Shown: positions 16,259 to 26,199, numbered from the stretch's first letter. The stretch is 64,000 bases of DNA from Porticoccaceae bacterium (GCA_024644595.1 JAHEHL010000002.1:475774-539773), one strand, 5' to 3'. The notes: generated from the letters alone by a model not told the origin. Program-made: numbers and translations.

Positions 16259-18862
16259 ATGAAGACCTCACCTTTAACTAAAGCGATACGCGCTACATTA
16301 GGAGCTTCGTTGCTCTTTACTGTTGCGTTGCCAGCCTTTGCTCAAACAGATGGCGAAGAGGCAGCTGTTGAAGAAATTACCGTAACTGGTTCGCGCATCA
16401 AGCGTACCACCGGTCAAGAATCACAGGAAATTATTACAATCAGTGCGGAAGATATGAAAGTGGCAGGTGATATTTCTGTTGCTGACGCACTGCGTACATC
16501 TACATTAAACTCGCTTGGTTCATTCCGTGAGTCTTCTGGTAGCAGCGCTCAGTCAAACGCTACTGTAAACCTGCGTGGTGCTGGTGCGTCGCGTACATTG
16601 GTTCTGGTCAACGGCCGACGAGTTGTTGGTTCAGCATCATTGGGCGGTGGCGGATCCGTTAACCTGAACATGATTCCCTTCGCGTTTGTTGAGCGTCTGG
16701 AAATTGTTGCTGACGGTGCATCTGCGGTTTATGGTTCTGATGCAGTAGCCGGTGTAATTAACGTTATCCTCAAGAAAGGCTATGACGGCGTTTCCTTTAC
16801 TGCTCGTTATGGCGATCGCTCAGAAGACGATGGCAGCACTGAGAGCTTCTCTTTCCTGACAGGTGCTGAGGGCGACCGTGGTTCGGTTACTTTCGGTATC
16901 GAATATGACAGCCGTGACGCGATTTTCGATAAAGATCGTCACTACACCGCTGCAAGTTATGGCGATTATGATGGCGATGGCTTTATTACCGGTTATGGCG
17001 AAACAATTGGTGTGTCTTACTACGGTTACACTCTGATTAATCCAAACTATGTAGCCGGCACGGCTTTCGATCCTAATGACGCATCTACTTGGCAAGTATC
17101 GCCAGGTAAGAACTGTACTGATGATGGTTCATTTGTTGGACAATTAAAAGCTGACCTAGTCTTTGGTCCAGACACCGGTTTCTACTGTGGTTATGCCTAT
17201 GCCAATGTTTCAGCCAATCGTGCTAGCCTTGAGCGTGTCAACACGTGGATAAGCAGCTCTTTTGAACTGTCTGACAACGTTGAGTTGTTTGCCGATGTAA
17301 TGATTTCGAATAACGAATCGTTCGGTCGTTACGCGCCGCCAGCGGCTCCAGGGAAGGCGCTTGCGTCTGACCCACGCAACCCGTATGGCGAACAAGTTAA
17401 TGGTTACTTCCGTTGGGTTGATATTGGTACCCGTGACAATGTTGTTAATGACACGCTGACCGACGTTAATTTTGGTGTCCGTGGTGAGTTGAGTGATACG
17501 CTGTCTTATGAAGCCTACTACACTTACTCGGACTATCGTTCAACCTCTGTTGGTACTTACTACCTTAGCTACGGTGGCTTTGACTCCAACATCCTTAATG
17601 AAGTAACTGACTACGACGAGTATGTAGCTAACCTGAAAGCAACCACTTTGAATGATGACCGTATGAACATTCAAAAGACGTTCTTGGGTGTGCAGTGGGA
17701 TATGTTTGAGATGGCGGGTGGTACAGCGTCTTCTTACTTTGCCCTTGAAAGCTTCGATGTGTCTTACTCTGCATTGGTTGATGCGCAATCAGAAGCGGGT
17801 CTGGTAGGTGGTTCTGCCGGTAACTCTGCTAAGGGTGCGCGCAGCGTTTCAGCGCTGTCTGCTGAAGCCCTGTTCCCTGTCAATGATTGGTTGGAAATCG
17901 ATGCAGCGGTTCGTTTCGATGACTATGACGATTTCGGTAACGCGACTTCTCCACGCCTCGGTGTGACTTTCACAATGATTCCTGATGTTGTGTTGAAAGC
18001 ATCTTACGGCCAGGGTTTCCGTGCACCTGATCTGTCTGACCTCTATGGTGCGACGTCGTTCTCTGCTGAAGACGCGACTGACTACTACGGTTGTCAGTTG
18101 AACGGTATTGCTGAGGGAGACTGTTCCGAGCGTCAGTTCGACACTTACATTGGTTCTAACCCGAATCTGGATGCAGAATCATCAGAGACATACTCTTTCG
18201 GCGCAACCTGGGAGTTTATGGAAGGATGGTATGCAAGTGCTAACTACTTTAGCCTGGAGCTGTCAGATGCGATTGAATATGTATCTGCGCAGGACATGTT
18301 GAATGTCGACTACAACACTGGCGGTCAAAACTCTCAGGTAGTCCGTAACGCCGCTGGCCGTGTAGAAAGCATCTCTGCTGGCTACCAGAATGCAGTAACC
18401 GACATTCAGTATGAGTCTCTCGATTATGCTGTTAACGGTACTTATTCTACTGACAGCTGGGGTTCTTTCGCCTTACGTGGTAATGCAACCCAGTACTTGA
18501 ACTATGAATATGAAGCGACCTTCGGTGAAGGTGACATCGCTGATGCCGCTGGTACTCTTGGATTCCCAGAGTGGCGTGCAGGTGTGACTGTTTCTTGGTC
18601 TATGGACAAGTGGTTTGCTAGTTTCGCCAGTGACTTTATCGGATCTTCCGATAGCAAAATATCTGACGTTACTTACTCTTCATACACCACTCATAACGCA
18701 TCGGTTGGTTATGATATGGAAGAGTATGGCACCATCAAGATTGGTGCCAGCAACATTACTAACAAAGATCCTCTGTTGAACCAGTTTGGTGAACAGGCGG
18801 ATGAATACATGTATGACAATACCGGCCGAGTTATCTTCGTCGAGTTCTCAATTGATATGTAA
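16259..18862 (+). CDS. TonB-dependent receptor without STN domain
   Basis: This 867-residue outer-membrane receptor has a clear signal peptide (MKTSPLTKAIRATLGASLLF onward, cleavage after AFA at about 28). The TonB box VEEITVTGSR follows directly, then the plug with LRGAGASRTLVLVNGRRVVG and SAVYGSDAVAGVINVILKK, and a barrel containing many Tyr/Asp-rich loops. The protein ends in EFSIDM. Its codons favour GGT, CGT, AAC and TTC more than the preceding receptor's, which suggests high expression. ATG at 16259 has GGGAG 5 bases upstream. The 178-base gap before it and a strong terminator after it suggest a separate transcription unit next to the signalling operon. Ligand unknown. Confidence 0.93.
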   Translation: MKTSPLTKAIRATLGASLLFTVALPAFAQTDGEEAAVEEITVTGSRIKRTTGQESQEIITISAEDMKVAGDISVADALRTSTLNSLGSFRESSGSSAQSNATVNLRGAGASRTLVLVNGRRVVGSASLGGGGSVNLNMIPFAFVERLEIVADGASAVYGSDAVAGVINVILKKGYDGVSFTARYGDRSEDDGSTESFSFLTGAEGDRGSVTFGIEYDSRDAIFDKDRHYTAASYGDYDGDGFITGYGETIGVSYYGYTLINPNYVAGTAFDPNDASTWQVSPGKNCTDDGSFVGQLKADLVFGPDTGFYCGYAYANVSANRASLERVNTWISSSFELSDNVELFADVMISNNESFGRYAPPAAPGKALASDPRNPYGEQVNGYFRWVDIGTRDNVVNDTLTDVNFGVRGELSDTLSYEAYYTYSDYRSTSVGTYYLSYGGFDSNILNEVTDYDEYVANLKATTLNDDRMNIQKTFLGVQWDMFEMAGGTASSYFALESFDVSYSALVDAQSEAGLVGGSAGNSAKGARSVSALSAEALFPVNDWLEIDAAVRFDDYDDFGNATSPRLGVTFTMIPDVVLKASYGQGFRAPDLSDLYGATSFSAEDATDYYGCQLNGIAEGDCSERQFDTYIGSNPNLDAESSETYSFGATWEFMEGWYASANYFSLELSDAIEYVSAQDMLNVDYNTGGQNSQVVRNAAGRVESISAGYQNAVTDIQYESLDYAVNGTYSTDSWGSFALRGNATQYLNYEYEATFGEGDIADAAGTLGFPEWRAGVTVSWSMDKWFASFASDFIGSSDSKISDVTYSSYTTHNASVGYDMEEYGTIKIGASNITNKDPLLNQFGEQADEYMYDNTGRVIFVEFSIDM

Positions 18863-18887
18863 GCTTTGTTGAAAGTGTGTTAAAACG

Positions 18888-18914
18888 AGAGCCCGCGCAA
18901 GCGGGCTCTTTTTT
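18888..18914 (+). terminator. Rho-independent terminator after the second receptor
   Basis: AGAGCCCGC and GCGGGCTCT pair around a GCAA loop, followed by a T run. It begins 25 bases past the receptor stop. The methyltransferase start at 18929 lies only 15 bases beyond it, so that gene is either expressed by read-through or from a promoter overlapping this hairpin. Confidence 0.9.
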
Positions 18915-18928
18915 ATAAGGAAAAAATA

Positions 18929-19864
18929 ATGGATGCGTGGGGAAATTTTTGGCAAAAAAACCATAGTACAACTTTTGCTGAATACTACCCGGATGGTTAC
19001 ACCAGTGGCTATGTCGCCGATTGGTGGGCAGCTATCTTGCAGGCCACTGTCGCGCGGCCACTTGATGTGCTCGAGGTGGGCTGCGGCAATGCTTCCCTGT
19101 TACCACTTGTCTTTGAACTGGGTATCGCCGGCACTTACACCGGTCTCGATGCGGCACCGGTGCAACTTTCCGCAGCGGCTGAAAAACGCAGCAATAATCA
19201 CATGAAGACATCACTGATCGGCGGCGTTGGCATCGAAGCGTTTCAGAGTCAGCAAAAATTTGATCTTATCGCCTCGGTTTACGGTATCGAATATTCTCCT
19301 CTCGAACAATCACTGCCCGTGGTCAAGTCATTACTGTCGGAGCAGGGCAGCCTTCATTTGCTAATGCATCACTCAGATTCAGTGATTACGTCGATGTCAG
19401 CTAAGGATTTGGATGGGTTTGACTTTGACCTGATGCAGTCAATTGTGCAGCAGTTACAAGCTATTGATACTCTGCTGGCAAAGTATAAGGGCGATATTGC
19501 TCGACTGGAAAAATCTATGGCAGCTCAGGCTGCGCGAGAAAAAATCAATCAGTTTGTCACCTCGGTGATGAATGTGGAGCATGCACAGCGCCATCCGGTA
19601 TTGGTTGATTTTGCCAGTTCAGTGCTCATTTATTTTAAAAAATTACGTCTTACCAAGCATGAGAGAAAGGCTTATATCGAAAGTATTCTGGTAGACTTTC
19701 AGGCGTCAAAAGAACGCTGTAGACAGATGGTTAATGTCGCTCGCGATAGTAGCAGCATAGCCGAATTTGAAATATTGCTGAATAACTCCGGATTCAATAA
19801 TGTGTCCGTGTCCGTACTCAATAATCAAGGGGAGCCAGTCGCATGGAATATAAAAGCAAATTAA
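18929..19864 (+). CDS. Class I SAM-dependent methyltransferase of unknown substrate
   Basis: This 311-residue protein has the SAM-binding motif I VLEVGCGNASLLPLV near residues 47-61, an acidic residue at the end of the next strand (TGLDAAP) and a motif like FDLIASVYGIEYSP. That is the Methyltransf_12/25 layout. After the Rossmann half comes a helical insert of about 100 residues rich in Gln, Lys and Ala, which may give substrate specificity. An AAGGA lies 7-11 bases upstream of the start. The last 22 bases overlap the next gene. Its place between a receptor and an exported peptidase suggests it modifies something connected with the imported compound; that is inference. Confidence 0.8.
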   Translation: MDAWGNFWQKNHSTTFAEYYPDGYTSGYVADWWAAILQATVARPLDVLEVGCGNASLLPLVFELGIAGTYTGLDAAPVQLSAAAEKRSNNHMKTSLIGGVGIEAFQSQQKFDLIASVYGIEYSPLEQSLPVVKSLLSEQGSLHLLMHHSDSVITSMSAKDLDGFDFDLMQSIVQQLQAIDTLLAKYKGDIARLEKSMAAQAAREKINQFVTSVMNVEHAQRHPVLVDFASSVLIYFKKLRLTKHERKAYIESILVDFQASKERCRQMVNVARDSSSIAEFEILLNNSGFNNVSVSVLNNQGEPVAWNIKAN

Positions 19865-20358
19865 TAATCCCGATGATCTCACTGTTGGCGTTTTCTGCGC
19901 AGGCCCAGGATCCAAGCCAGTGTTTAACGCTAGTCGATGATAGTGAACGATTAGCTTGCTATGACAGTGCCTTGGGCTTTAACGCAAAAGGCTCGCTAGC
20001 CAATCAGGTTTCACCAGTACTGATTACATTGCCGACGGGACAGCCGGTTGCTAATAGACCCGAGGCTATTAAGGATGCTGGCAATCAACCTGCCAGCGAC
20101 AGCACTTTACGCAAAGCGCAGCAGGCCTATGATCAAATCGTCGCGGATTCAGTTGTGATGGTGATTACCAAGATTCAGACCACCACACAGCGACAGACTT
20201 ATTACTTTACTGATGGCGGTCGAGTGTTTAAAAAACTATCAGACCGTGCCGCCAGCATCAAAGTCGACGACAGAGTTAATCTGGAGGACGGAATGCTTGG
20301 CTCTAAGTTCTTTGTCAACCAAAGCGGCGCTAGGGTAAAAGTAAAAGAGATGGACTAG
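19843..20358 (+). CDS. Small exported protein of unknown function
   Basis: This 171-residue protein starts at ATG 19843 inside the end of the methyltransferase gene, with GGGGAG about 8 bases upstream. A signal peptide ends near AQA (about residue 21). It is followed by C-L-T-L-V-D-D-S-E-R-L-A-C-Y-D, a pair of Cys residues spaced by a motif seen at the N-terminus of several small periplasmic proteins, where it probably forms a disulfide. The C-terminal half (about 85-170) has alternating hydrophobic residues suggesting a beta-barrel of the OB or SH3 kind (QTYYFTDGGRVFKKLSDRAA). I do not recognise the family. Tight overlap suggests co-expression with the methyltransferase. Confidence 0.75.
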   Translation: MEYKSKLIIPMISLLAFSAQAQDPSQCLTLVDDSERLACYDSALGFNAKGSLANQVSPVLITLPTGQPVANRPEAIKDAGNQPASDSTLRKAQQAYDQIVADSVVMVITKIQTTTQRQTYYFTDGGRVFKKLSDRAASIKVDDRVNLEDGMLGSKFFVNQSGARVKVKEMD

Positions 20359-20412
20359 CCTTTGCTGGCACACTCAGGTGTAGATTAAAAACAAGCTTTC
20401 TCAGGGGGTTAT

Positions 20413-22368
20413 ATGAAATTCGTACGTTTATTGACAGCGTGTGTCTCGGCGCTGCTTATGTCACTTTCACCGGCTTATGCCGCTCTACCTAAATCGGTTT
20501 CAACTCTGCTCGATGGGGCCGAGTTCAGCAACGCCAGAATTTCCCCTACGGGTGAGTTTATCAGTGTGGTGATGAAGCGTGATAAGCGCCGTACCCTGAT
20601 CGTTCTCGATCGCGTCACCATGGCGCCCATCCCGGGCAAGAGCGTCCGCTATGAAGATGACGATGATATGGAAGTCTCTGGTGGTTCTTGGCTAACCGAT
20701 ACGCTGTTTGCCTATGCTGTGCAAACTGAAAACCGCGAGGACCATCGTCCCAGCGACAACGGTGATCTGTTCCTGCTTGATATGGAACAGGACCTGCCGG
20801 TTCATCTCTGGAACTACCGCGGCAATTTCACCAATAACACTCTCGGAAAAGGCGACCTTATCTCTGGCTTTATGCAGCCGATATCGAGCCTTCCAGATGA
20901 TGCAAACAATATTTTGGTCTCGGTTTCGCCATTTAGCCGCGATGGTGGTGTGCGCCCTGCGCTCTATAGAATGGAGCTAGCCACTGGCGATATGAAAAAA
21001 ATGATTACCGGCCCGGCTCGTGCGGCGCAGTTTCGTGCCAACAAATCGGGGAATACGGTAATCAGTTGGTGGGTTAAGCCAGATTATACGACTGACTTCG
21101 CCTTTCGTCGCCCCGATCAGCGCTGGCAACCACTGGAGGTGGATTTCCAGGGTGGATTTCAGCCTCTGCGGGTGAGTGATGATGGCCTCGTTGTTTATGG
21201 GTTAACGCAGTTGTTGGGTGATATCAACGCTGGCCAGCAGCTGGTCAAATTGACTTTGGATACGGGTGCGCTTGAAACCATTAAGGACTTTGGCTTTGTC
21301 TCGGAAATCGACGTCTCTTTTGGTCAGGGCGGCCATCCGGCATTTGCTCAGTGGATCGGTGACAAGCCAGAGTTGGCGTTGTTTGATAACAGCCGCCCCG
21401 CGCAAATCGTTGCCGGGTTTGCCAAGAGCTTTCCCGGCTATAACATCGATTTGGTCGGTGCCGATGACGCGGAGGATAATCTGATTATCCATGTTGGCTC
21501 GCCAGGCATTATGGGTGAGTACTATATTTGGGAAAAGTCTGAAGGCAAGGCACGTTATCTGTTTAGTTCCAACGAGGCTATCGACCAGCTTAAGTTAAAC
21601 AGCTTTCAGTCGGTGAAGTATCAAGCAGACGATGGCGTCGATTTGCAGGGCTGGTTGTTAATGCCAAAAAATGGCAAGCCCAAAGCGTTAGTTAACTATA
21701 TTCACGGTGGTCCCCACGGGCCCTATATTCCGCACCAGTTCGATGAGCGAATGCAGATTATGGCAGAGCTTGGCTATGCAGTTTTTGCGCCCAATTTCCG
21801 CGGCTCCGGCGGTTACGGGCAGAACTTTGAGCGCGCCGGATACCTGCAGTGGGGCACGCGGATGCTCGACGATATGCGTCAGGGAGCCGAGGCAGTTAAG
21901 GCTCGCTACGGTCTTGGGGAAAAGGTTTACATTATGGGCGGCAGCTACGGCGGCTACGCCAGTGCCCAGAGTCTGGTAAGGCACAGCGATTACTATGACT
22001 GCAGTGTGATTATTGCCGGTGTCTTCGATCTTGAGCAGCAAATTGATACCTGGGATGCAGGCAAAGGTTTCAACACGTCAGGTTATGAGAAAGCTGCGAT
22101 TGGCAGTGATCCAGAGTTTCTGCGGGAAAATTCGATTATTCATAATCTCGATAGGGTTAAGGCGCCAATGCTGATTGTCCACGGCCGCGAAGATACCCGG
22201 ACACCGATGGTCGGTGCCGAGACCATGGTCGATGCGCTGAAACAGACCAAGCTTAAGTATGAGTACCATTTTTATGATCGGGAAGGGCATGGGCTGTACT
22301 TTAAGCCGAACAGAATTGATCAGTACAAGAAGGTGCAGAAATTCCTCAATCGATGTGATCGCAGTTAA
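20413..22368 (+). CDS. Exported S9-family (prolyl oligopeptidase-like) peptidase
   Basis: This 651-residue serine peptidase has a signal peptide (MKFVRLLTACVSALLMSLSP, cleavage after AYA at about 23). A beta-propeller-like N-terminal part extends to about residue 400, followed by a Peptidase_S9 catalytic domain. The triad is visible as Ser511 in GGSYGGYAS, Asp594 in HGREDTRTPM and His626 in REGHGLY. Oxyanion-side motif HGGPHGPY is also present. It should act in the periplasm or at the outer membrane on short peptides or peptide bonds of modified peptides. GGGGG lies 7 bases before the ATG. It closes the receptor/methyltransferase stretch on the plus strand and ends at a strong terminator. Exported S9 enzymes near receptors and FecI/FecR pairs are known from lasso-peptide loci. 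Confidence 0.9.
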   Translation: MKFVRLLTACVSALLMSLSPAYAALPKSVSTLLDGAEFSNARISPTGEFISVVMKRDKRRTLIVLDRVTMAPIPGKSVRYEDDDDMEVSGGSWLTDTLFAYAVQTENREDHRPSDNGDLFLLDMEQDLPVHLWNYRGNFTNNTLGKGDLISGFMQPISSLPDDANNILVSVSPFSRDGGVRPALYRMELATGDMKKMITGPARAAQFRANKSGNTVISWWVKPDYTTDFAFRRPDQRWQPLEVDFQGGFQPLRVSDDGLVVYGLTQLLGDINAGQQLVKLTLDTGALETIKDFGFVSEIDVSFGQGGHPAFAQWIGDKPELALFDNSRPAQIVAGFAKSFPGYNIDLVGADDAEDNLIIHVGSPGIMGEYYIWEKSEGKARYLFSSNEAIDQLKLNSFQSVKYQADDGVDLQGWLLMPKNGKPKALVNYIHGGPHGPYIPHQFDERMQIMAELGYAVFAPNFRGSGGYGQNFERAGYLQWGTRMLDDMRQGAEAVKARYGLGEKVYIMGGSYGGYASAQSLVRHSDYYDCSVIIAGVFDLEQQIDTWDAGKGFNTSGYEKAAIGSDPEFLRENSIIHNLDRVKAPMLIVHGREDTRTPMVGAETMVDALKQTKLKYEYHFYDREGHGLYFKPNRIDQYKKVQKFLNRCDRS

Positions 22369-22393
22369 TTGGCTACAGAAAAACAACCGTAAA

Positions 22394-22429
22394 ACAAAAA
22401 GCCCCGCAGGAACCTGCGGGGCTTTTTGT
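22394..22429. terminator. Bidirectional terminator between the peptidase gene and exbD
   Basis: A near-perfect palindrome of 17 paired bases (core GCCCCGCAGG aa CCTGCGGGGC) is flanked by an A run on the left and a T run on the right, so it can stop transcription from both convergent genes. Confidence 0.92.
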
Positions 22430-22457
22430 TATGTCTTGGTTTGTCAGTCGGTATCGC

Positions 22458-22865
22458 TTATTCGTCCGTCGACAGTGATACATCGTAGACGCCGGCTTCA
22501 CGGGCCTGATCAGAGATCAGCACAAACAGCTCAGTCTTCGATTTCGGGTGTGCACTAACAACCACCTTGGCCTCGGGTTTCTCAGCATGCATCCGTTCAA
22601 CGTTGGCGCGCACCGAGCGAACATCAATGCGACGTCCCTCCAGGGTTAGCTCGTTGCTTTCGGAGACGCGGAATACAATATTGGTGTTTTCACTATCTGG
22701 TGGCGGTTCGTCGGAAGTTGGTGGACGATTGACATCAAGCCCGGACTCATTGACGAACGAAGCAGTTACGATAAAGAAGATAAGCATAATAAACACAACG
22801 TCGAGCATCGGCGTCATGTCAATTTGCGACTCATCCTCTTCCTTACGTCTTTTACCTAGTGCCAT
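22458..22865 (-). CDS. exbD: ExbD-family TonB energising protein
   Basis: This 135-residue inner-membrane protein has a short basic N-terminus, the motif IDMTPMLDVVFIMLIFFIVTA with the essential membrane Asp at position 22, and a periplasmic domain ending VSAHPKSKTELFVLISDQAREAGVYDVSLS. This matches ExbD2 of TonB2-type systems better than TolR. The protein works with ExbB and TonB to energise outer-membrane receptors such as the three encoded in this window. Neither exbB nor tonB is adjacent: the gene stands alone between a terminator and the divergent mutM. Confidence 0.9.
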   Translation of the reverse strand: MALGKRRKEEDESQIDMTPMLDVVFIMLIFFIVTASFVNESGLDVNRPPTSDEPPPDSENTNIVFRVSESNELTLEGRRIDVRSVRANVERMHAEKPEAKVVVSAHPKSKTELFVLISDQAREAGVYDVSLSTDE

Positions 22866-23048
22866 TTAAGGTGCACCCTCACATATTTCTAATAATAATC
22901 AAGTCGCGCATTCTACTGATTTTTGTCAGAATTGCTAGCGCCACTATCCTTGAGCTACAAAGGAATGTACCCCGCCTTTGAACAACCCCTTTAGTGTGCC
23001 AGAAATAAACGAATTTAGGAAAACTTCATTGTTGCAATTGGAAAATAA

Positions 23049-23855
23049 ATGCCTGAATTACCTGAAGTAGAGACTACCCTGCGAGGCGTCGCGCCCCATG
23101 TCGTCAACCAATCGATTGAAGCGCTGACCGTCAGTAACGGCTCGCTGCGCTGGCCCGTGACAGAGGGCATCTCCGAAATTGTAAGAGGGCAACGTATTAC
23201 AGGCATCACACGACGGGCTAAATACCTGCTGTTTGAGCTGGAGCGTGGCAGCATGATGGTCCACCTCGGCATGAGTGGTAGCCTCCGGTTAGTGGACGAT
23301 GGCGCCTCGCGGCGCAAGCATGACCATATTGAAATGCGTCTCGCCAATGGTGTCTGTCTGCGCTATCACGACCCACGTCGATTTGGCGCCTGGCTGTGGT
23401 CAGACAGCGGTTTCCCGCAGCTCGATCATCTCGGTCCTGAGCCACTTACCGATGAGTTTGCCGGCGAACGTCTATTCCACTTGTCACGCAAGCGTAAAAT
23501 GGCCGTGAAGCCTTTTATTATGGATAACCATATTGTCGTGGGTGTGGGCAACATTTATGCCTCTGAGGCATTATTTCGCAGTGGCATTCGCCCTGATAGA
23601 GCAGCTGGTCGTATCTCACTGCAGCGTTATCAATTATTGGCAGGCCATATCAAAGAGGTACTGCAGAGCGCCATTATGCAGGGGGGTACGACGCTGCGGG
23701 ACTTTGTTAATGGCAATGGTGAGCCGGGCTATTTTCAGCAGACACTCAACGTTTATGGTCGTGGAGGAGAGCCCTGCCACAATTGCGCTAAACACTTAAA
23801 AGAGATTCGTCTTGGTCAGCGCAGCACGGTGTTTTGCACGGCCTGTCAGCGCTAG
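23049..23855 (+). CDS. mutM: Formamidopyrimidine-DNA glycosylase
   Basis: This 268-residue base-excision repair enzyme removes 8-oxoguanine and formamidopyrimidines and nicks the abasic site. The catalytic N-terminus is [13 protein letters not shown], where Pro2 and Glu3 (counting Met as 1) are active residues. The middle contains HDPRRFG and [14 protein letters not shown]. The C-terminal zinc finger has Cys pairs in CHNC and CTAC. Length and all motifs are typical. It is divergent from exbD with 183 bases between starts and convergent with coaD. Confidence 0.98.
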   Translation: MPELPEVETTLRGVAPHVVNQSIEALTVSNGSLRWPVTEGISEIVRGQRITGITRRAKYLLFELERGSMMVHLGMSGSLRLVDDGASRRKHDHIEMRLANGVCLRYHDPRRFGAWLWSDSGFPQLDHLGPEPLTDEFAGERLFHLSRKRKMAVKPFIMDNHIVVGVGNIYASEALFRSGIRPDRAAGRISLQRYQLLAGHIKEVLQSAIMQGGTTLRDFVNGNGEPGYFQQTLNVYGRGGEPCHNCAKHLKEIRLGQRSTVFCTACQR

Positions 23856-23865
23856 GGCTTTCCAT

Positions 23866-24433
<568 letters not shown>

Positions 24434-25021
24434 TTATGTCGTCGGCTCAATCCGCGAATAGAGAATGGTGTTCACTCCGCCGGTGATTTTACTGCGCTCG
24501 ACACGCCAATTAGTCGGCGTACTAACATTATTATCCCGTGTCGCATGCTCGCAATAAATTAAGCCTCCGTTTTTAAGCCAATGATTTTGTTCAAGCAGAG
24601 CGCAGGCTTGGGTGAGCAGATTGAGATCAAATGGTGGGTCGACAAAGGCGATATCAAAAGGTTGGTCGGGCTTATTACGCAGGTATGCAAGGCTATCTGC
24701 TCGCTGTATGGTCAAACCTGACGCCTCCAGTAGCGTCTTGTTTTCGTTGAGGGTGACGAGCGCCTGAGAATTTTTTTCCAACGCGAGGCATTCACTGGCA
24801 CCGCGGGATAAGGCCTCGAAACAGAGCGCGCCAGAACCGCTAAAAAGATCCAGGCAGCGTGCTCCGTGAATGCTGGGCGCCAGCCAGTTAAACAGCGTCT
24901 CGCGAACGCGATCTCCAGTGGGGCGCAAGCCATCCACATCGGGGAACCGCAACACACGGCTGCGCCATTTACCGGAGATAACCCGCACGCGTTGTTGGGA
25001 ATTGGATTGCCTGGGGCTCAA
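24434..25021 (-). CDS. rsmD: 16S rRNA (guanine966-N2)-methyltransferase
   Basis: This 195-residue protein methylates G966 of 16S rRNA using SAM. Visible motifs are RVISGKWRSRVL at the N-terminus, DGLRPTGDRVRETLFNWL, the SAM loop CLDLFSGSGALCFEALSRGA and the catalytic FVDPPFDL (a D-P-P-F form of the N-P-P-F motif). It precedes coaD and is divergent from ftsY, as in many relatives. Confidence 0.96.
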   Translation of the reverse strand: MSPRQSNSQQRVRVISGKWRSRVLRFPDVDGLRPTGDRVRETLFNWLAPSIHGARCLDLFSGSGALCFEALSRGASECLALEKNSQALVTLNENKTLLEASGLTIQRADSLAYLRNKPDQPFDIAFVDPPFDLNLLTQACALLEQNHWLKNGGLIYCEHATRDNNVSTPTNWRVERSKITGGVNTILYSRIEPTT

Positions 25022-25113
25022 AAGGATGCTCCTTTTAATGACATTTAGTCACCTTAAATCGATCAAGATGGTAGGATACACCAGATCATAACCACAGTTG
25101 AAAACGAACCGTA

Positions 25114-26199
25114 ATGGACGCCAAATCAAGTGATATTCAACAACCGGAAGAGCGGGTAGACGTGAAAAAGCGTGGCTTTTTTGGTCGCTTTAAACGCGAT
25201 AAAGCTGACGCATCAGAAATTGCTCAATCCGGTGTTAGCGATGCCGCTGCCCCAACCGTCGCCCAGCCCGTGATTCAAGCGACCGGTCTGCGAGCCAAAA
25301 TCCAGCGTGCGCTGGCGCGCACCAGTAGCGGGCTCGGCGACCTGTTTCTCGGCGCTAAAACCATCGATGCCGATCTCTTCGATGAGCTTGAAACCCTGCT
25401 GCTAATAGCTGACGTGGGTGTCGAGACAACCACTCAAATTATTGCCGAGCTGACTGAGCGCGCAAGTCGGAACATGCTTAAGGATGGTGCTGCGTTGCAG
25501 GCGGCCCTGCATGAAATTCTGGTTGCCAAGCTGGCTGCCAGTCAACAGCCACTAGACATGGACAGTGCGGAAGGACCTTTTGTGCTTTTAGTGGTCGGTG
25601 TCAATGGCGTCGGCAAAACGACCACCATCGGCAAGCTGGCGCGCCAATTTCAGCAGCAGGGCAAATCGGTCATGCTTGCAGCGGGCGATACATTTAGGGC
25701 AGCGGCAGTCGAGCAGTTGCAGGTTTGGGGTGAGCGCAATCGCATACCCGTGGTCGCGCAACACACCGGTGCTGACAGTGCATCGGTGGTATTTGATGCG
25801 ATTGAATCTGCCAGAGCCAAACAGGTTGATGTGATTATTGCCGATACTGCCGGGCGTTTACACAATAAAAGCAACCTCATGGAAGAGCTGAAAAAAGTTC
25901 GCCGAGTGGCTGCGAAACTGGATGCCGCCGCACCCCATGAGGTGCTGTTGGTGTTGGATGCTGGAACCGGACAGAATGCAGTGGCGCAGATGAGCGAGTT
26001 TCATGCCTCGGCTGGTGTAACCGGTATTGCTCTGACCAAACTCGATGGTACTGCTAAAGGCGGGGTTATTTTTGCTCTGGCCGAAAAGTTTGCCGTACCC
26101 ATTCGCTATATCGGGGTTGGTGAAGGAGTGGACGACCTGCAGTCCTTTGTCGCCGAAGATTTTGTCTCTGCCCTGTTGGGCGAAAACCCTAGCGAGTGA
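25114..26199 (+). CDS. ftsY: Signal recognition particle receptor
   Basis: This 361-residue GTPase docks SRP-bound ribosomes to the membrane translocon. A charged N-terminal A region of about 60 residues is followed by the NG domain. GTPase motifs are GVNGVGKTTTIGKLA (P loop), GDTFRAAAVEQL, DTAGRLHNKSNLMEEL and TKLDGTAKGG. The first 40 residues contain a KKRGFFGRFKRDK patch that may bind lipid. It is the first gene of the ftsY-ftsE-ftsX set; ftsE follows after 7 bases. Confidence 0.98.
   Translation: MDAKSSDIQQPEERVDVKKRGFFGRFKRDKADASEIAQSGVSDAAAPTVAQPVIQATGLRAKIQRALARTSSGLGDLFLGAKTIDADLFDELETLLLIADVGVETTTQIIAELTERASRNMLKDGAALQAALHEILVAKLAASQQPLDMDSAEGPFVLLVVGVNGVGKTTTIGKLARQFQQQGKSVMLAAGDTFRAAAVEQLQVWGERNRIPVVAQHTGADSASVVFDAIESARAKQVDVIIADTAGRLHNKSNLMEELKKVRRVAAKLDAAAPHEVLLVLDAGTGQNAVAQMSEFHASAGVTGIALTKLDGTAKGGVIFALAEKFAVPIRYIGVGEGVDDLQSFVAEDFVSALLGENPSE

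Noticed and set aside
11293-22368. Complete lasso-peptide biosynthetic cluster
   Set aside because: No precursor gene, no transglutaminase-like B protein and no asparagine-synthetase-like C protein could be found in either strand.
22458-22865. TolR rather than ExbD
   Set aside because: No tolQ, tolA, tolB or pal nearby, and the sequence around the membrane Asp and the C-terminal part agrees better with ExbD2.
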